A stretch of 64,000 nucleotides of DNA. Source: Salvator merianae. Lineage: Eukaryota; Chordata; Lepidosauria; Squamata; Teiidae. The DNA is taken from contig QVOM02000112.1 of NCBI GenBank assembly GCA_003586115.2, forward strand, positions 45,004,178-45,068,177. The letters run 5' to 3'. Shown here one piece after another: positions 33,071 to 45,110 of this stretch. Both the position numbers and the translations under genes were made by a program. Each line of letters begins with the position of its first letter. Position 1 is the first letter of the stretch. The notes under the pieces are model-generated. The model searched no databases and was not told the origin of the DNA. It worked only from the letters and a program-made list of their open reading frames with translations.

Positions 33071-36007
33071 TAATATACTTATATTTGTCGGTTAGCTACA
33101 ACTAACTTCCAAATGTCTCAGACACTTTCAGAAATGCCAAAATTGGCAATGACACAACTTAGAAATGCTGGCACTCTGAAATACAAAATGAAAGGAGAAC
33201 CCTGCAGTTTTGAAGCCTTCTCAGCTGAAAAGAAATAGAAAACTGCCACTCTCAGTTACTAACTTACAAATATGTGACTTATACACATCACAGATACCAA
33301 ATCTCTATATGCTCCTGTAGCTGGGGATATACAAACTCATGTGTATTAAAACTGCAGAAGATGACGGATGACTGTATCGCAGAGTGCAGCGATCCCATGT
33401 GCTCTGTGAAAGATTGGTTGTAAAAATGAGCCAGCTAGCTATACACTGGCATTGGGCCTTCATTATATTCTTGCATGAAGAATCTCTTTAACTTCATGTG
33501 AGGTGTCATAAGAGATGGGACAGAAAAAGTTTAGGGAACAGAACAGAACAGAGCACTTGAATGCCCCACAAGTGAGTTCCCAAGCCTTCATCATGCTGCA
33601 CTAGTCCAATGTAGTGATGGATGCTGTAGCCTGAGTCCTGCCAAATTTGAATCCTGTACTTTCCCCATGGACTGCGCAGAAAATGGCACACTGGACAATC
33701 CCTCCTACTGTGGCTCCAGCTCTGAGAACCAACAATTTCCAAAGCCAAAGTATGGATTTTGTATCTGCTTGTGAAAACATGTTTGCTTGAGTGTGAGAAG
33801 AGGCCTTATGGGGCTGAGAGTGTTGTGAACAATGTTGTGTGTCACTGATAAGCGTTTGTGAGAAAACTGGGCTGCAAAAGATACTGCTTTGTGATTTGGA
33901 ATATGTTAGCCTTCAGGGATTTATTTCCTCACTTGATCCTGTCAATTAACCAGATTGAGCCTATCCATGTCTGACTATTTGGGGAACTTGGCTGAGTGGC
34001 CATCACACTCAACAGCTGGAGTACAGCCGGAGTTCCTGGCCCTGAACAGAATTCTGGGTGTTTTTTTGGCTAAATAATGGTTCCAGCGGCCTCAAAGGGC
34101 TATTTTAACACCACGGAGGTGTGGCCTGCCCCATCCAGCCAGTCCACAATGTGGGAATGCCACATTGTCAAGTGCAGACTTATTCTTTTGACAGCCATGT
34201 AAATGGAACCTATTATTTTCATAGTGGTCAAACAGATTCCTATGGCTAATCTGCAAAGACATTATGAATGCAACAACTCAGTTCCCCTGGTGTTCTCTAG
34301 CAACATGTATCCAAAGTCTAGTACATTATCTCATATTTAGTAATAATTTGAAGCTCTATCCTTGATAAATTTGTCCAATCCCCTTTAAAATCCAGCTACA
34401 CACCAACCATCACTGCATCTTACGGGAGGAAATTCCATAGTTTATTCTGACATTCAGCTTAACTTAACTCCCAGTTCTATATTTTTTGCAAGAGAAGCAG
34501 AACAGATCTTTCTTCCTATGACACGTAATTTTATATAGGCCTATCATGTCTCCCTTACATCCACACGCAGCTACAAAAAGGGCAGGTGGTGTGCGATAGC
34601 AAGTGGCTACAGACATGGAGACAGGAGGGCCAAGATCAAATGGTGAGATTTCAATGTAGTCTTCTGGGACCACTGGAACTTTTCCACAAATGAAGACCGA
34701 ATGGAAGCTGAATTCTCTGGTCAGAACACTGTTCAGAGACTGGATGTCCAGGGACTAAAGGTCTGGATCTCGGGAGTTACAGCCAGCACCAGGGCAATTC
34801 AGTGTATAGATTACACTCCTTGCTGACTCCACAAAAAGGAGTAACCTTGGGATGCCTCCAGATGGCAGAAGGAGGCAATTGCCTCTTGCTGCTCCTGCCA
34901 GACAGAGGCAATCCCAGGGTCTTATTTCCATCTGTCAACTCCTTGAGTTACTGTACCAGCTCCACATACCTGGGGCACTAGCAAAGCACCACCCATCCCT
35001 ATTTGGAACAGGGATAGTAAGCAATGTGGGAAACCTGGCATCATTGACAAATTTTCTGTAATACCAATGTATTAGATTTTTGATCTACTAGTCTGGGACT
35101 ATATTGGGAAAGCCACAGTTTGCTGGGCCTGTGTGCATTCCCACTATATACCTGGGGAAATTATCCTGTTCTTCAGAAAGGTTGGCCCTTTTGGAGACTG
35201 CAGCAGGAAGCAGCCAGACTTGACATGGTGAGCTCCTGCCTCCCTCTCATCCTCTTCCAAACCTACATCAGTCATTATTAATAATCTGGATGGTGTCTAC
35301 ATTCCCTTTTTTCTAAAACTTAAGTACAGCAAATGTTGTAACCTTTCTTTGCACAGTATTTGCTAGATCCCTGTGACTTTTGTTGTCTTTTTTGTATTCT
35401 TTACAGTTCATGGCTTAGAGCCAATATGTTTTACACAGCAGCAACTGTTGTAAACAGTTGTGACTCACCGGTACTTGTCCTTAAAAAACAGGTGAAACCA
35501 AGGGACTGTGTTCATGCTAATATAGACTGAAAAATCTTCCCTTATTTTTTGACACCACTTTCCTTTTGGATCAGATTGTTAGATAATTTTACACTCACAC
35601 TCACACTCACACACACACACACACACACACACATGTATATAGTTAGGTTATATTGATGCGTTCCTGGGAATTGCCCCCAGAGTATGGCACTTATACCCCT
35701 AGTGCTCCAAAGAGACTTGAAACTGCTAATGCTACTCTGAGGCAGCTTGCAAGGTTTCCAGACATAAGTGAGAGATTTTAACACTCTTAGGATACCCTGT
35801 CCCATTGATTCACTTCACAGTAGTCATTTGCTACTCAATCTAAATAGACCATAGAGCTTTGCTATGGTAATAAAGATGTTTACAAAAGGTCATAAAATAG
35901 TTATAAAGCAATACCACTGATTGCTCTTAAGTTGATCTGGACAACAATGATTGAATGGCCCTTAAAGAGACTGCATTACTCCAACCAAATCACATATAAA
36001 TGGAGCC
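33071..36007. other. Long non-coding interval
   Basis: No coding frame is supported. 35,070-35,200 includes 'tctgggactatattgg', related to the dispersed repeat at 440-906. A CACACT/CA microsatellite is at 35,593-35,632. Otherwise nothing recognised. Confidence 0.4.
35593..35632. repeat. (CACACT)n(CA)n microsatellite
   Basis: Three to four CACACT-type units followed by a CA run. Confidence 0.9.
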
Positions 36008-36010
36008 TTA

Positions 36011-36926
36011 GGGTGTTTCCATATTTGCTAGTATACGTATATTAGGAGCCTCCCGTCTGCACTGCTGGTGCTGTCAATGGGATGCCCTGTCCTAATATGC
36101 TCTGTCTGCACATGATGGAGTGTAGACTGGACCAGATCAGATGGTAGTCCGAAAATGGTTGACTGTTCCAATACAGACCCGGGGGGTGGGGTAATCTGAA
36201 GGAGCACCTTCTTCCATAAGAATATTCCTGAGCATTAAGAGTGAGGGCCTCCTTGTATTTCCCACCTCTTTCAGACATGTGAGTGTGTGGTGCCACATGA
36301 GAGGGTCTTTTCTACGGTGGCCTCCAGGCTTTGGAACAGCCTTCCCCTGGAGGCACATCAGGCACCAACCTTGTATGTCTTTCAGCGCCTGGTTCAAACA
36401 TACCACTGCACCCAGGCTTTTGATGCTTAGCTTCTTCTAAGTGTTGCCCTTCTAGGAAGGGAAGGTAGGAGCGTTCTATTTTAATGCATGTTTTATATTG
36501 TTTTATGATTTTTATCTTTTTGTTGTTTTAACCACCACCCCCGGGACCTTAGGGTGAAGGGCAGGATATAAATACTCAAATATAATCAGACCACAGAGGT
36601 GTGTGGATGGCACAAGCCTCTGTGGTCCAGTATACCATAGGGGACCCATTCTGATGGCACAACAAGATGCACCACCAAAATGGGTCCCCTAGGGGTTCCA
36701 AAGTCAGGAACTTTTATTCCTGATCATTGGAGACGTTGGAAGTGGATCTGAAGTTGGCACAACATTTGGAGCCTACATAGGGGCTGAGCCATAACAGGTC
36801 ATTCCAACGTGAATGGCCTTGTTTTGGTCAGGAACCAATTAATCTACTTCTGCAATGCATTCTTCAAACTGGATTAGAGTGAGATGCTCTGACTTGGCCC
36901 AGCAGAGGTAAGTGTAGAATCGTCCT
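36011..36926 (+). mobile_element. Harbinger-like MITE split by an L2-like LINE
   Basis: It starts GGGTGTTTCCATATTTGC and ends 'gtaagtgtagaatcgtcc', with TTA on both sides (36,008-36,010 and 36,927-36,929). The interior is shared with 2,549-2,998 and includes the foldback phrase 'ccaccaaaatgggtcccct' near 36,673. A plus-strand LINE piece (about 36,161-36,590) interrupts it; without it the element is about 490 bp. Confidence 0.7.
36161..36590 (+). mobile_element. L2-like LINE 3' end, 5'-truncated
   Basis: The text 'ttttctacggtggcctccaggctttggaacagccttcccctggaggc' region (36,308-36,354) encodes a relative of the 'FSVVAPRLWNTLLPEVHQA' segment found at 49.9 kb, followed by the 3' UTR and the tail 'gggtgaagggcaggatataaat'. 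One frame is partly open. It inserted in the Harbinger-like element 36,011-36,926. Confidence 0.75.
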
Positions 36927-36929
36927 TAG

Positions 36930-37700
36930 TTTGCATAGATGCCTGGAAAAGAAAAAAAAGGTAATTATTATTCCAAATCATTCTAACATTAGGACAGAAA
37001 ACCCACAGGGGGAAAAAAATGGGGAATTTAAGTCATATTTTTAATTGTAGATGCAAATTAGTTTTTATTAATCATAACTAATGCATTTGCTTGATTAGCA
37101 TAGGAATGACTGATGCATTCATAAAACTCTTTTAAATTACATATATAAATACATGTGCAGATTATTGCTTATATATGCATAGTATTTTCTATCTTTAGAG
37201 AGGCATTTTATTTGAGAAGAACATTTTACTTTGGTGCCATATTGGCCATTTACCCAAGTGGAAGGGCAACAAATCAAGTGGAGGAAAGGAAACCATATAG
37301 TATTTAGTGATGAAAATTACCTTTCAGTTACTAATTGTGCTAATCAATCTTTTCCATGTAAAAGATAGTTGATAATTATAGAACCTATTAACATAACTGA
37401 GTATGCAAAAGGAGTTTGTTCTTTAAAAAGATCTCTGAAAATCAGGGCTCTGCAGTAAACATTATGGAGTTTACCATGACTCATATGTCAGGAAGAAACT
37501 TGGCAATATTCAGGAGGTTTTTTTTCACTTTTTAGAAGCCTGCATCATATGCTGACTGTGTTGCAAGTGAGAGTTGCTCATTTGATCATATCATTTATCT
37601 AATGGTTTAAGTAGGAAGGCTTTTTCCTTTCCTTTTGCCTACCTGCATCTTCTTGCACACATGAAAAAACAGAGGGAACGACTTTGTCATTACATGGTTT
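36930..37700. other. AT-rich single-copy-looking DNA
   Basis: No repeat ends. 37,020-37,450 is rich in TAAT/ATTA motifs of the kind bound by homeodomain proteins, and could be a conserved non-coding element. That is speculation from composition only. Confidence 0.3.
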
Positions 37701-37915
37701 TCAACACCTTGTTAAAATATACATCTTCACCCAGACCTTTTTTTGTTTAGCTTGTCTGAAGTTCTGCTGGGGGGATGGTTGTATTTGATGCTGGTTTTTA
37801 ATTATGTTTCAATTGTTATAGATTTTATATTTTACTGTTGTAAACTGCCCTGGGATCCTCAGGTGAAGGGCAGGATTGAAATACTATAAATAAATAAACA
37901 AACAAACAAATAAAC
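37701..37915 (+). mobile_element. L2-like LINE 3' tail
   Basis: 'acatcttcacccagacctttt' (37,722), then 'gtaaactgccctgggatcctcaggtgaagggcagg' in pieces to 37,874, ending in an AAATA/AAAC-rich tail. Only the last residues of ORF2 and the 3' UTR remain. Confidence 0.75.
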
Positions 37916-39818
37916 CATTCATGTGTGTGGTTTTCTCATTTATTGAATGAGAAACTATTGAATTAGTTGTTGAAAGCACAGTTCACTGTCTTTGAAAATG
38001 ACATTTTTCAAACAAAACTTCCCACTTTCCATTGAAAACCTACCATTTATTTGTCTATTAAATATGTATGCTACTTACTGTTAGCAGATCACTGAGAAAA
38101 TGGCAAGTTGTAAAGCATACGTTTAAAAGGAAATCAAAAAAGTAATTAGTACTATAAAACTGAGAAGTTAACAAATTAAGAAATGGGAAAATGCTAACTG
38201 AAGAAATCTCAAAATCCTGTGGCAAATGGTATCTTCTGGCTGGAGGATGTTCCAGACAGTTGATGCACTTATTGAAAAGATCTGTGTCCAAACCCATCCT
38301 TTGAACCTTCCACAGTAGCTATTATGCGGTCAAAAAGGTTATTTTAGTACAGACACAACTTGTATATCTTGTACTAAGTTCTATACTAGCAGTAGCTTCT
38401 GAACCAACACAAGGTCAGCCCCTCATAAAGTGCATTTCAGTAGTCTAACTGTGAAGTCACCAGTTTAATAACATCGTAGTGAACCACCAACATCTAGGGT
38501 TATCCCTATGAATCACATGGATATAAATGGAACCAAGTAGATAAAAGGGCCTGTCACAAAATTTAATAAAAATACACCAAAAAGGTAAATGGTTTGAGGA
38601 TTAAAAAATAAAAATGATTGAGAAAATATTCTGATTATCATTAGTCACATTTTTTTTTCCTCCTGATTTCCCTTTTCTGAAGGGACTCCCTGGACAACTG
38701 CATCTACATGAGCATGGAGTTTGTCCAGGTCTAGGTAGCCAAAATGGCTGCTATACTAGGACACCAGTAGACTTGGTTTTTTTTCAGGTCTGCTGGCATT
38801 CTGTGGGTGGTTTGACCAGCCCAGGGAAGCATGCAGAAGGGCGCATGTCTCCCTATTCCAATCTAACAAGGGGATTCATTTTGGTGGTGCACCAAATTGT
38901 GCCACCAAAATGCATCTCCATGGAGAACTGAGGTTAGGGACATTAGTTCTGAGCACTCAGAGAACCGAAAATTGGAGTTCTCACAATATCAGGATGTGAG
39001 TGATTTGGACTCAGGAAGAAAAAGTGGGTATTTGCCCTTGATTCAATGTAGACCATTTGTAGAATGCTCAAATATCAATTCTCAGAAGAGAAACAGGTGT
39101 CTACAACAATGGCTATGTGGAATATGAAGTTCTATGATTAATTATTCTGAGATAGTGAAAAATGCAAAAGGTTTGGATGAGTGGTGAGGCTTAGATCACA
39201 AGAGTTGGATTATAGGTGTCGGGCCTTTTGTTGTATGCAGTTTGGAGGGTTTTTGTGTAATTCTGAGGTATGCAACATTATTTCTTGCTGTGCGGGGGAA
39301 ACCAGAACATCAAGAGTGTTAAACTAAGCAAACGTCATAATATAAGGAGGAAGTCCATCTTATCCGGGATTCCATAACTTTGAAATCTTTTATCCTGACA
39401 AAGTGAAAGCAGATATTAGATTCCCCCCATTAAAATTAACAGAAAGCTCCTAGTAAACTCTCACCTCTTCCTCTTCCATGCTCAGTTGTGAAAGAACAGA
39501 GAGTTCCTGTAAAGTCTGCATGCAGTTCCAGCCATAAATTGTTGCTTACTTTCAGCTTGGAACGTAAAAAGTTATATAGTTGGCTCAGTCCACTTTTCTT
39601 TCCCATTGTCTGTTCTACTTTATCTGCATCATGAATCAAAAGAATGCAGCAATTTAATTTATCTTCTTTGCTAGATAACAGTGAGGGCATGGGCAGATAA
39701 CTGTAAAAATAGCATTAAATGTGCAAGTGTCAGATAACATTAGTACTCAAGCTAATTTAATTAACGTTTAAGGTATAGGTCATGCTCACAATATCTCTTA
39801 ACCATACTATTGGACTGT
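37916..39818. other. Non-coding interval with a MITE remnant
   Basis: 38,680-38,990 contains an internal palindrome, 'ttttggtggtgcacc...gccaccaaaatg' (38,879-38,911), found in the 20.6, 24.3 and 36.0 kb elements, so it is a remnant of that family. The rest is unrecognised. Confidence 0.4.
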
Positions 39819-39821
39819 TAA

Positions 39822-40290
39822 GGGCTCATGGAAACATTTTGGAATTATCTTGGGGCTATACTGGGATTACCACAGGTATGCATGGCTATCCCAGCATAGT
39901 CCCAGGATGTAAAGGTGAAATCCCATGCTATCCCTATTCCAGAAAAAAGATCTCCTAACTCAGGTTTTCCCGGAAGAGCAATATGGGCTTACTTGTGTGG
40001 ATGCTTGTTCCTGGGAACTGCTATCTTGAAAATGGCCATTGTGCATATGTCAGGTCAAAACCAGGCTGAAAATGGTCACCATGCATGCAGGGGGAGGGGA
40101 GACTGGTGACTGTGCACTTTTAGGCAATCCACACCATCAAAACGCCCAGAAGTATGTGCCATACATCACAAAAGGAAGTGTCCAGATAGGTAACGATCTG
40201 TGCTTACCCTGTGATTTTGCCCTACCAGCAAGAGACAACTGTGGGATCTAAACAAGATCCTGCATTTTCCTCTTGCTGTCTTGTGGCAGC
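39822..40290 (+). mobile_element. Dispersed repeat, copy 2
   Basis: It matches the reverse complement of 440-906. It begins GGGCTCATGGAAAC after TAA. Non-coding, with ends not established on the right. Confidence 0.45.
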
Positions 40291-41850
40291 CTTGGTCTGA
40301 CTAAAATCTAGCAAATGAAATACATACTCCAAGAGTAGTGTTTGAATTGAAATTGCACCTGTGTATATAAATTATTTTAAACATATATGTTGGGCCAGTT
40401 TGTGTGGCTTAATCTGATATCTCTACCTTCAGCTACTCTTCAAATCCATTTGGTCTTCTGTGTGGACAGGACATCGAATGAACAAGTATCTTTTTGTTAT
40501 CAGCAATTGCTTTGCATGGAAGATTTTCATACATTGGACAAATATTAACTCTAGAATACAGATGATCCATTGAGTATAAATGGGCCACTGGTCTAGTGCA
40601 CATTTCATAAATCACCTGCATACTTGATATTTGGGACATATGGCCAACTGATGTCAGAAGATGTGCAGAAACAGTCATGGCCTAAGAATGATATAAAATA
40701 TAAACCTTGTGAGACTATAATAAATGAGCAAGGAAGTGTCAAAACATTATTGCTGAAATAATATGTATCCCATGGTTTCTCCAAGATAATTCATTGCTCC
40801 CTACTCTAGATATTGCACATTGCAAAAATTAACCAAACTGAAACCAGTCACTCAGTGGAGCGTTGTGTTCCCTAAAGTCCTTCTCCCAATCTGTATTCAC
40901 TGCCATTCTCCTTCATTTCTTCCTTGGCTGCTTCAACTGCACAGTAGTAGCAAAATCTTCTCAGAACCCTAAGTATGTAAGCCATGGTGGCTGAGATGCC
41001 TTGCCCTTCTTCAATGCTAATCCAGCGCCACAATCCTTTTGTTAACCCTTTGAAAATGGTGAGTCAAGATTTACAATCCCTTGTCCCTGCAGGGTCTATG
41101 AAGAAAGGAGCCATCCAGATCGTGTAAACAGAATCCAGCAGCTGCCTATCTCCTGCTCTGCCAAAGGCACACAGTGCTCAACACAAGCGTGTTCACAAGC
41201 CATTAGCAATGGTGCATCAAAAATAATAATGGACAAAAGGGGGATCTGGGACTCAACATGAGGCATCCCTTGGGCTTGCTGACAGCAGCATATGTGAAAG
41301 AAATTGGTGTCACATTTTGCATAATGAGCTGTTCTTGACAGGCTGCAATATTCAAAGAGACTGGATGGCTTTGCACTGGGATGAAGAGTGATCAGGCACA
41401 AGCAGGAAAATAAACATACAATAACAGACTTAGTGCATTAGAGTACATAGCCAGAATGATTCCAGATATTCTAAGACTTCAGTTTCCATTGAGCTTAATA
41501 ACATTGACAAGGTGCAAGCTTTTGCATTACATGGTCAGTTAGTATTGCTCTAACTTGATGGAGTTAAAAGAGACATAATCAGGCCCTGAAAACAGTTCAA
41601 ACCACTCTTAGAAGACTTGGGATTTGGAGCAGCCTGAGCTCATTCGTGCTATTTTTACTTCCTTTATTGCTTATTTTTTAATCATCTGTCAGATTCAATT
41701 TTTTTGTGTAACTACTTGTTTTTCACATCTTACAGACATAACAGGGAGCCCAAAGATTTTGGGAAACTACTGTTCAAGCAAGGTAACTCCTCCTCACCCA
41801 ACATTAATGTGCCTATGGATCCACAAGTTTGTTTCTTTAATTTCACACCA
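40291..41850. other. Non-coding interval, nothing recognised
   Basis: The frame 41,401-41,096 (minus, 101 codons) has no recognisable domain. No repeat ends. Confidence 0.45.
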
Positions 41851-41851
41851 A

Positions 41852-42359
41852 AGGCTTGTTCACACTTGATGTTAATAAGCATCTAGCATGCTTGCTGGTC
41901 AAGCGAGTTCACACCGCAAGATGGCCGAAGTGACCAGAAGCAGTATTCAGCTGCTCCCGATCACTTCTATTGCTGAAGTAGTAAATTGTAGTCTGGAGCC
42001 TTACCTGGAGCTCATAGTGAGCTTCAGGTAAGGGAATGTTGACCCTTACCTGTGGTGTGAGCTGCTCATCATGCATGCGCAAACTGCTCATCAGACGTGT
42101 GTGACCAGCTGATCACTCATGCAGGTTCCTGCGTGCTGCACAGGCCTGCCAGTCGCCATGGCAGCAGCAGATGCTTCCCAGGATCTGTCATGACAAGGAT
42201 CGGACATGGCTACTGCCATTTGCACCATGACCACAGGTAGCCGGTTTCAGGTCCAGTATTTGGCTGTGCTGTGCAAACGGTGTCTGTGCTGTGCGGTAAA
42301 GTACTACACTAGCATAGACTAATTAGCCTGTGCTAGTGTAGTAAGTCCGAAAACGGCCC
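41852..42359 (+). mobile_element. Harbinger-like MITE, family H1
   Basis: The left end is AGGCTTGTTCACACTTGAT and the right end 'taagtccgaaaacggccc'. The interior runs parallel to 11,859-12,702: a 'gatggc...gcagtgaccag' block, then the hairpin 'ccttacctggagctca...tgagcttcaggtaagg' (41,999-42,033), then 'catgcatgcg'. No clean target duplication. It is non-coding. Confidence 0.6.
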
Positions 42360-44625
42360 ATGTGTACATTGCAATCTAAATATTGCTCCACTGAGTCTGA
42401 CCAAAGTTCAGGATTGCCCAACCTGTCTCCAGTTCTCAACCTTTGCTTGGAGTTCTCCCCTCCAGTAGGGGGTCATAAAGTTGTATTCCTGAAAGTGTGG
42501 AGGGAGGAGACCGTTAGCACTGTTTTATTTGTCCCTAGAAAAAAACTAAACTGTTAATTGTGCTAATGGCTATTGGAATGAATGGTGTTGATCTTCTTAC
42601 AGGGATATAGTTCAACAAATGCATTTCTGGGTAGCTGTAGGCTTCCTCCCCATCTCTTTCCCCTTTTCATTCCCCCCACCCCACAACTCAGCTGTGGCTG
42701 GTCCATTAGGCTCACGTCTGCAGTCTCTCATTAGTGAACATCTCAGGATCCAATTATACTCTTCTTCTCTCTTTAAACTGGGTGGATTAGCCCACTGCCC
42801 ATAGTTCTTTAAACTTGCTGGGATCAATTTTCGTATGGGATATGACTGCAGCCATGCAGTGATTCACCAACAATTGAGCTTGCCTTGCTATGGCTTGTCC
42901 TGCCTTCTCTCCCTGCCCCCCCCCCACCCAGCCCTTATAGCTGCCAGCCAAGCCTGAGGCTGCATATACACAGGCATCTAAGGCAAACCTTTAAATGGCA
43001 TGGGGGGGGGGGATGAGGCAGGCAAACAATTCTGGACCCTGAGCTGGACTAATTCCTGACAGACATGCCCTTATCTTAAACCAGCTGGAATTATTCTGAG
43101 GACCCAACATTGGGGGTAGTCACCTTCTCCTCCATGTGGATGCACAGAGAGAGGAAGGGTCCATTCAAGAGCTGAAATCACTGCCCACATCCAGATCTGA
43201 AATTGTGTTGCACTTCTAGCTGCTGTTCTGGTCTCTACACATGATTCTGGTGTTTTGCATTTTGTTGGGTTTTTTTGTTTGTTTGTTTGTTTTGCTCCTG
43301 CTGCTGCAACTAGTGATTCCCTTTGCCACTGCATGACTAAGGCTGTGTGGTCAAGGTTTAGTCACCATCACAGAATCTACAGGAGACCATGCAGATGCAG
43401 TCTGAATATGTCCAAGGAAACCTCACTCAGCAAATTATTGAAAGTAGCTTCAGAAACATTAACTTTTTGGGCTAGCAACCATTGCTGGTCCAGAGTGCCC
43501 AGGGAGTACTGCTTGCACCTATGTGTCCCAATGCTCTTTAGCCTCATGACATCTTATTTAAGATAGGTTTCTGCCTTTGTGCTATCACTATTCACAGATA
43601 AATTACAGAAATTATAGGGACAACAGAAAAATGGCAGAAATGCAGAATTAAACCACCTCCTTAAACTCTGTTATAAGCTAAACAACATATTCAGAACACA
43701 GTTAATAAGGTGAGATGTGCTACATTTCATGCAACTTTATCGTTAATTCTTCTGGATTATAATTATTGTGACATGTTAGCATAATACATTAGGTGCCAGG
43801 AAATTTTTAATGCATTCCTTAATTAGCTGAATTGTTTTCTCAAGTCTGTTTGCTACATATCTGAAAGTGGCTAAGCAAGATACATTTTATAATCATATAT
43901 GGGTCATTAGGATTATTCCTACATTTGATTAGTAATTTGCACTTTGATTACAAGGTTTTTACTATGCTGATGAAGATACCATGCGACACATTTTTTTAAA
44001 AAAAGTATGGGCAATGATTAGGAACATTACATTAACTGTACTAATCAGCATTTCATAACTGAGCATCATTAAGTCCATTTGCTCACCTAGGTTATTGTAT
44101 CTTTAACATACAGTCTTGGCTGTGATCTGGAACTCAGGCTCATAATTATTTCCATTATTTTATTTGCTTCACATTATCCTGAGGGGGGCATTTTGCCAGA
44201 GAAGGTGGTGAAGCAGTTCCTATTAAAACCCACTGGAAAGAAGATCCATTTTTGTACTACAAATACAGTACATCCTGGGTACTGCTTTTGTATATTTATA
44301 TTTGTAGCCTAACAAGAGAAAAGACTGCAAAGCAGATAGAAGGGGTAGATAGAAAAAGGTCAGAACTGACATACTCCAGGAAATGCAAACTGAGCTTTTG
44401 TATCAATGACTTCAAAACTGAAAACCTGCTTCCACTTTATCACTTCTGACTACTAGATATGTTAAAAATGCAACAATAAAAGCAAGCAATATTAAAGCAA
44501 CTACTTCCCAAAACTTCAGTATGACATAAAAGAATCTTTGAGACCAAAGACCTAGGTGAAAATGTGCATCCTAACCAACCAGGCAATGAAACACATATAA
44601 CACCGGAACCTGGCTTAATTTAGAA
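42360..44625. other. Non-coding interval
   Basis: It includes C and G runs (42,917-42,927, 43,001-43,011) and a TTTG repeat (43,269-43,292). 43,700-44,080 is AT-rich with many TAAT motifs, possibly conserved non-coding DNA (composition only). No gene. Confidence 0.35.
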
Positions 44626-45110
44626 TGACAATTCTTCCACGGCCTGGAGGTCTTTCATGACACAACACCTAGAACATCCAAGGTAAAAGAATGACACATT
44701 TATATGGAAGTAGTGGAGAGTCTGTAGTGCAGTGGACAAAAAAGCAAGCTTGGTGAAGGTGATAGAGATGGAAATAGGTACTCCTGGCAGCCACTGCCAC
44801 TGCCAAGTAGCAGAGAGACAAATCCAGAAATGCCTCCAAATTGTGCTTCTGTTCTTTCTTGGGTACCCCATCAAGAACTGATTGTCTCCTTGTTTCTTAT
44901 ATTCAAGAACCTCTGACAAACAGTATCTCCACCATGTCTTGATTGAGTTGCAGTTTAGGCAATGTTCAAGCACCTGAACTATCTTGCTTGATTGAGATGG
45001 AACAGCAGGATAAAGCTGGATTTTATCAGCACACTGAAGCATCTCACTCCATATTCCTTAATCACCTCATCCGCTGGCTATATAGATATTAAAGAACATG
45101 GTCTGTCTGC
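44626..45110 (-). mobile_element. L2-like LINE fragment, old
   Basis: Minus-strand text such as 'cctctgacaaacagtatctccaccatgtcttgattgagttgcagtt' (in pieces, 44,911-44,956) parallels 'cctctgacacacagtacctccatcttgtctggattcagcttcaa' of the 50.5 kb copy, and the block near 45,012 ('ctggattttatcagcacactgaag') parallels its 'ctgggtgtcatctgcatattgatg'. The frame is broken. Confidence 0.65.

Noticed and set aside
44620..45042. 140-codon frame on the minus strand as a host gene
   Set aside because: The underlying DNA parallels the L2-like LINE at 50 kb, partly out of its original frame.
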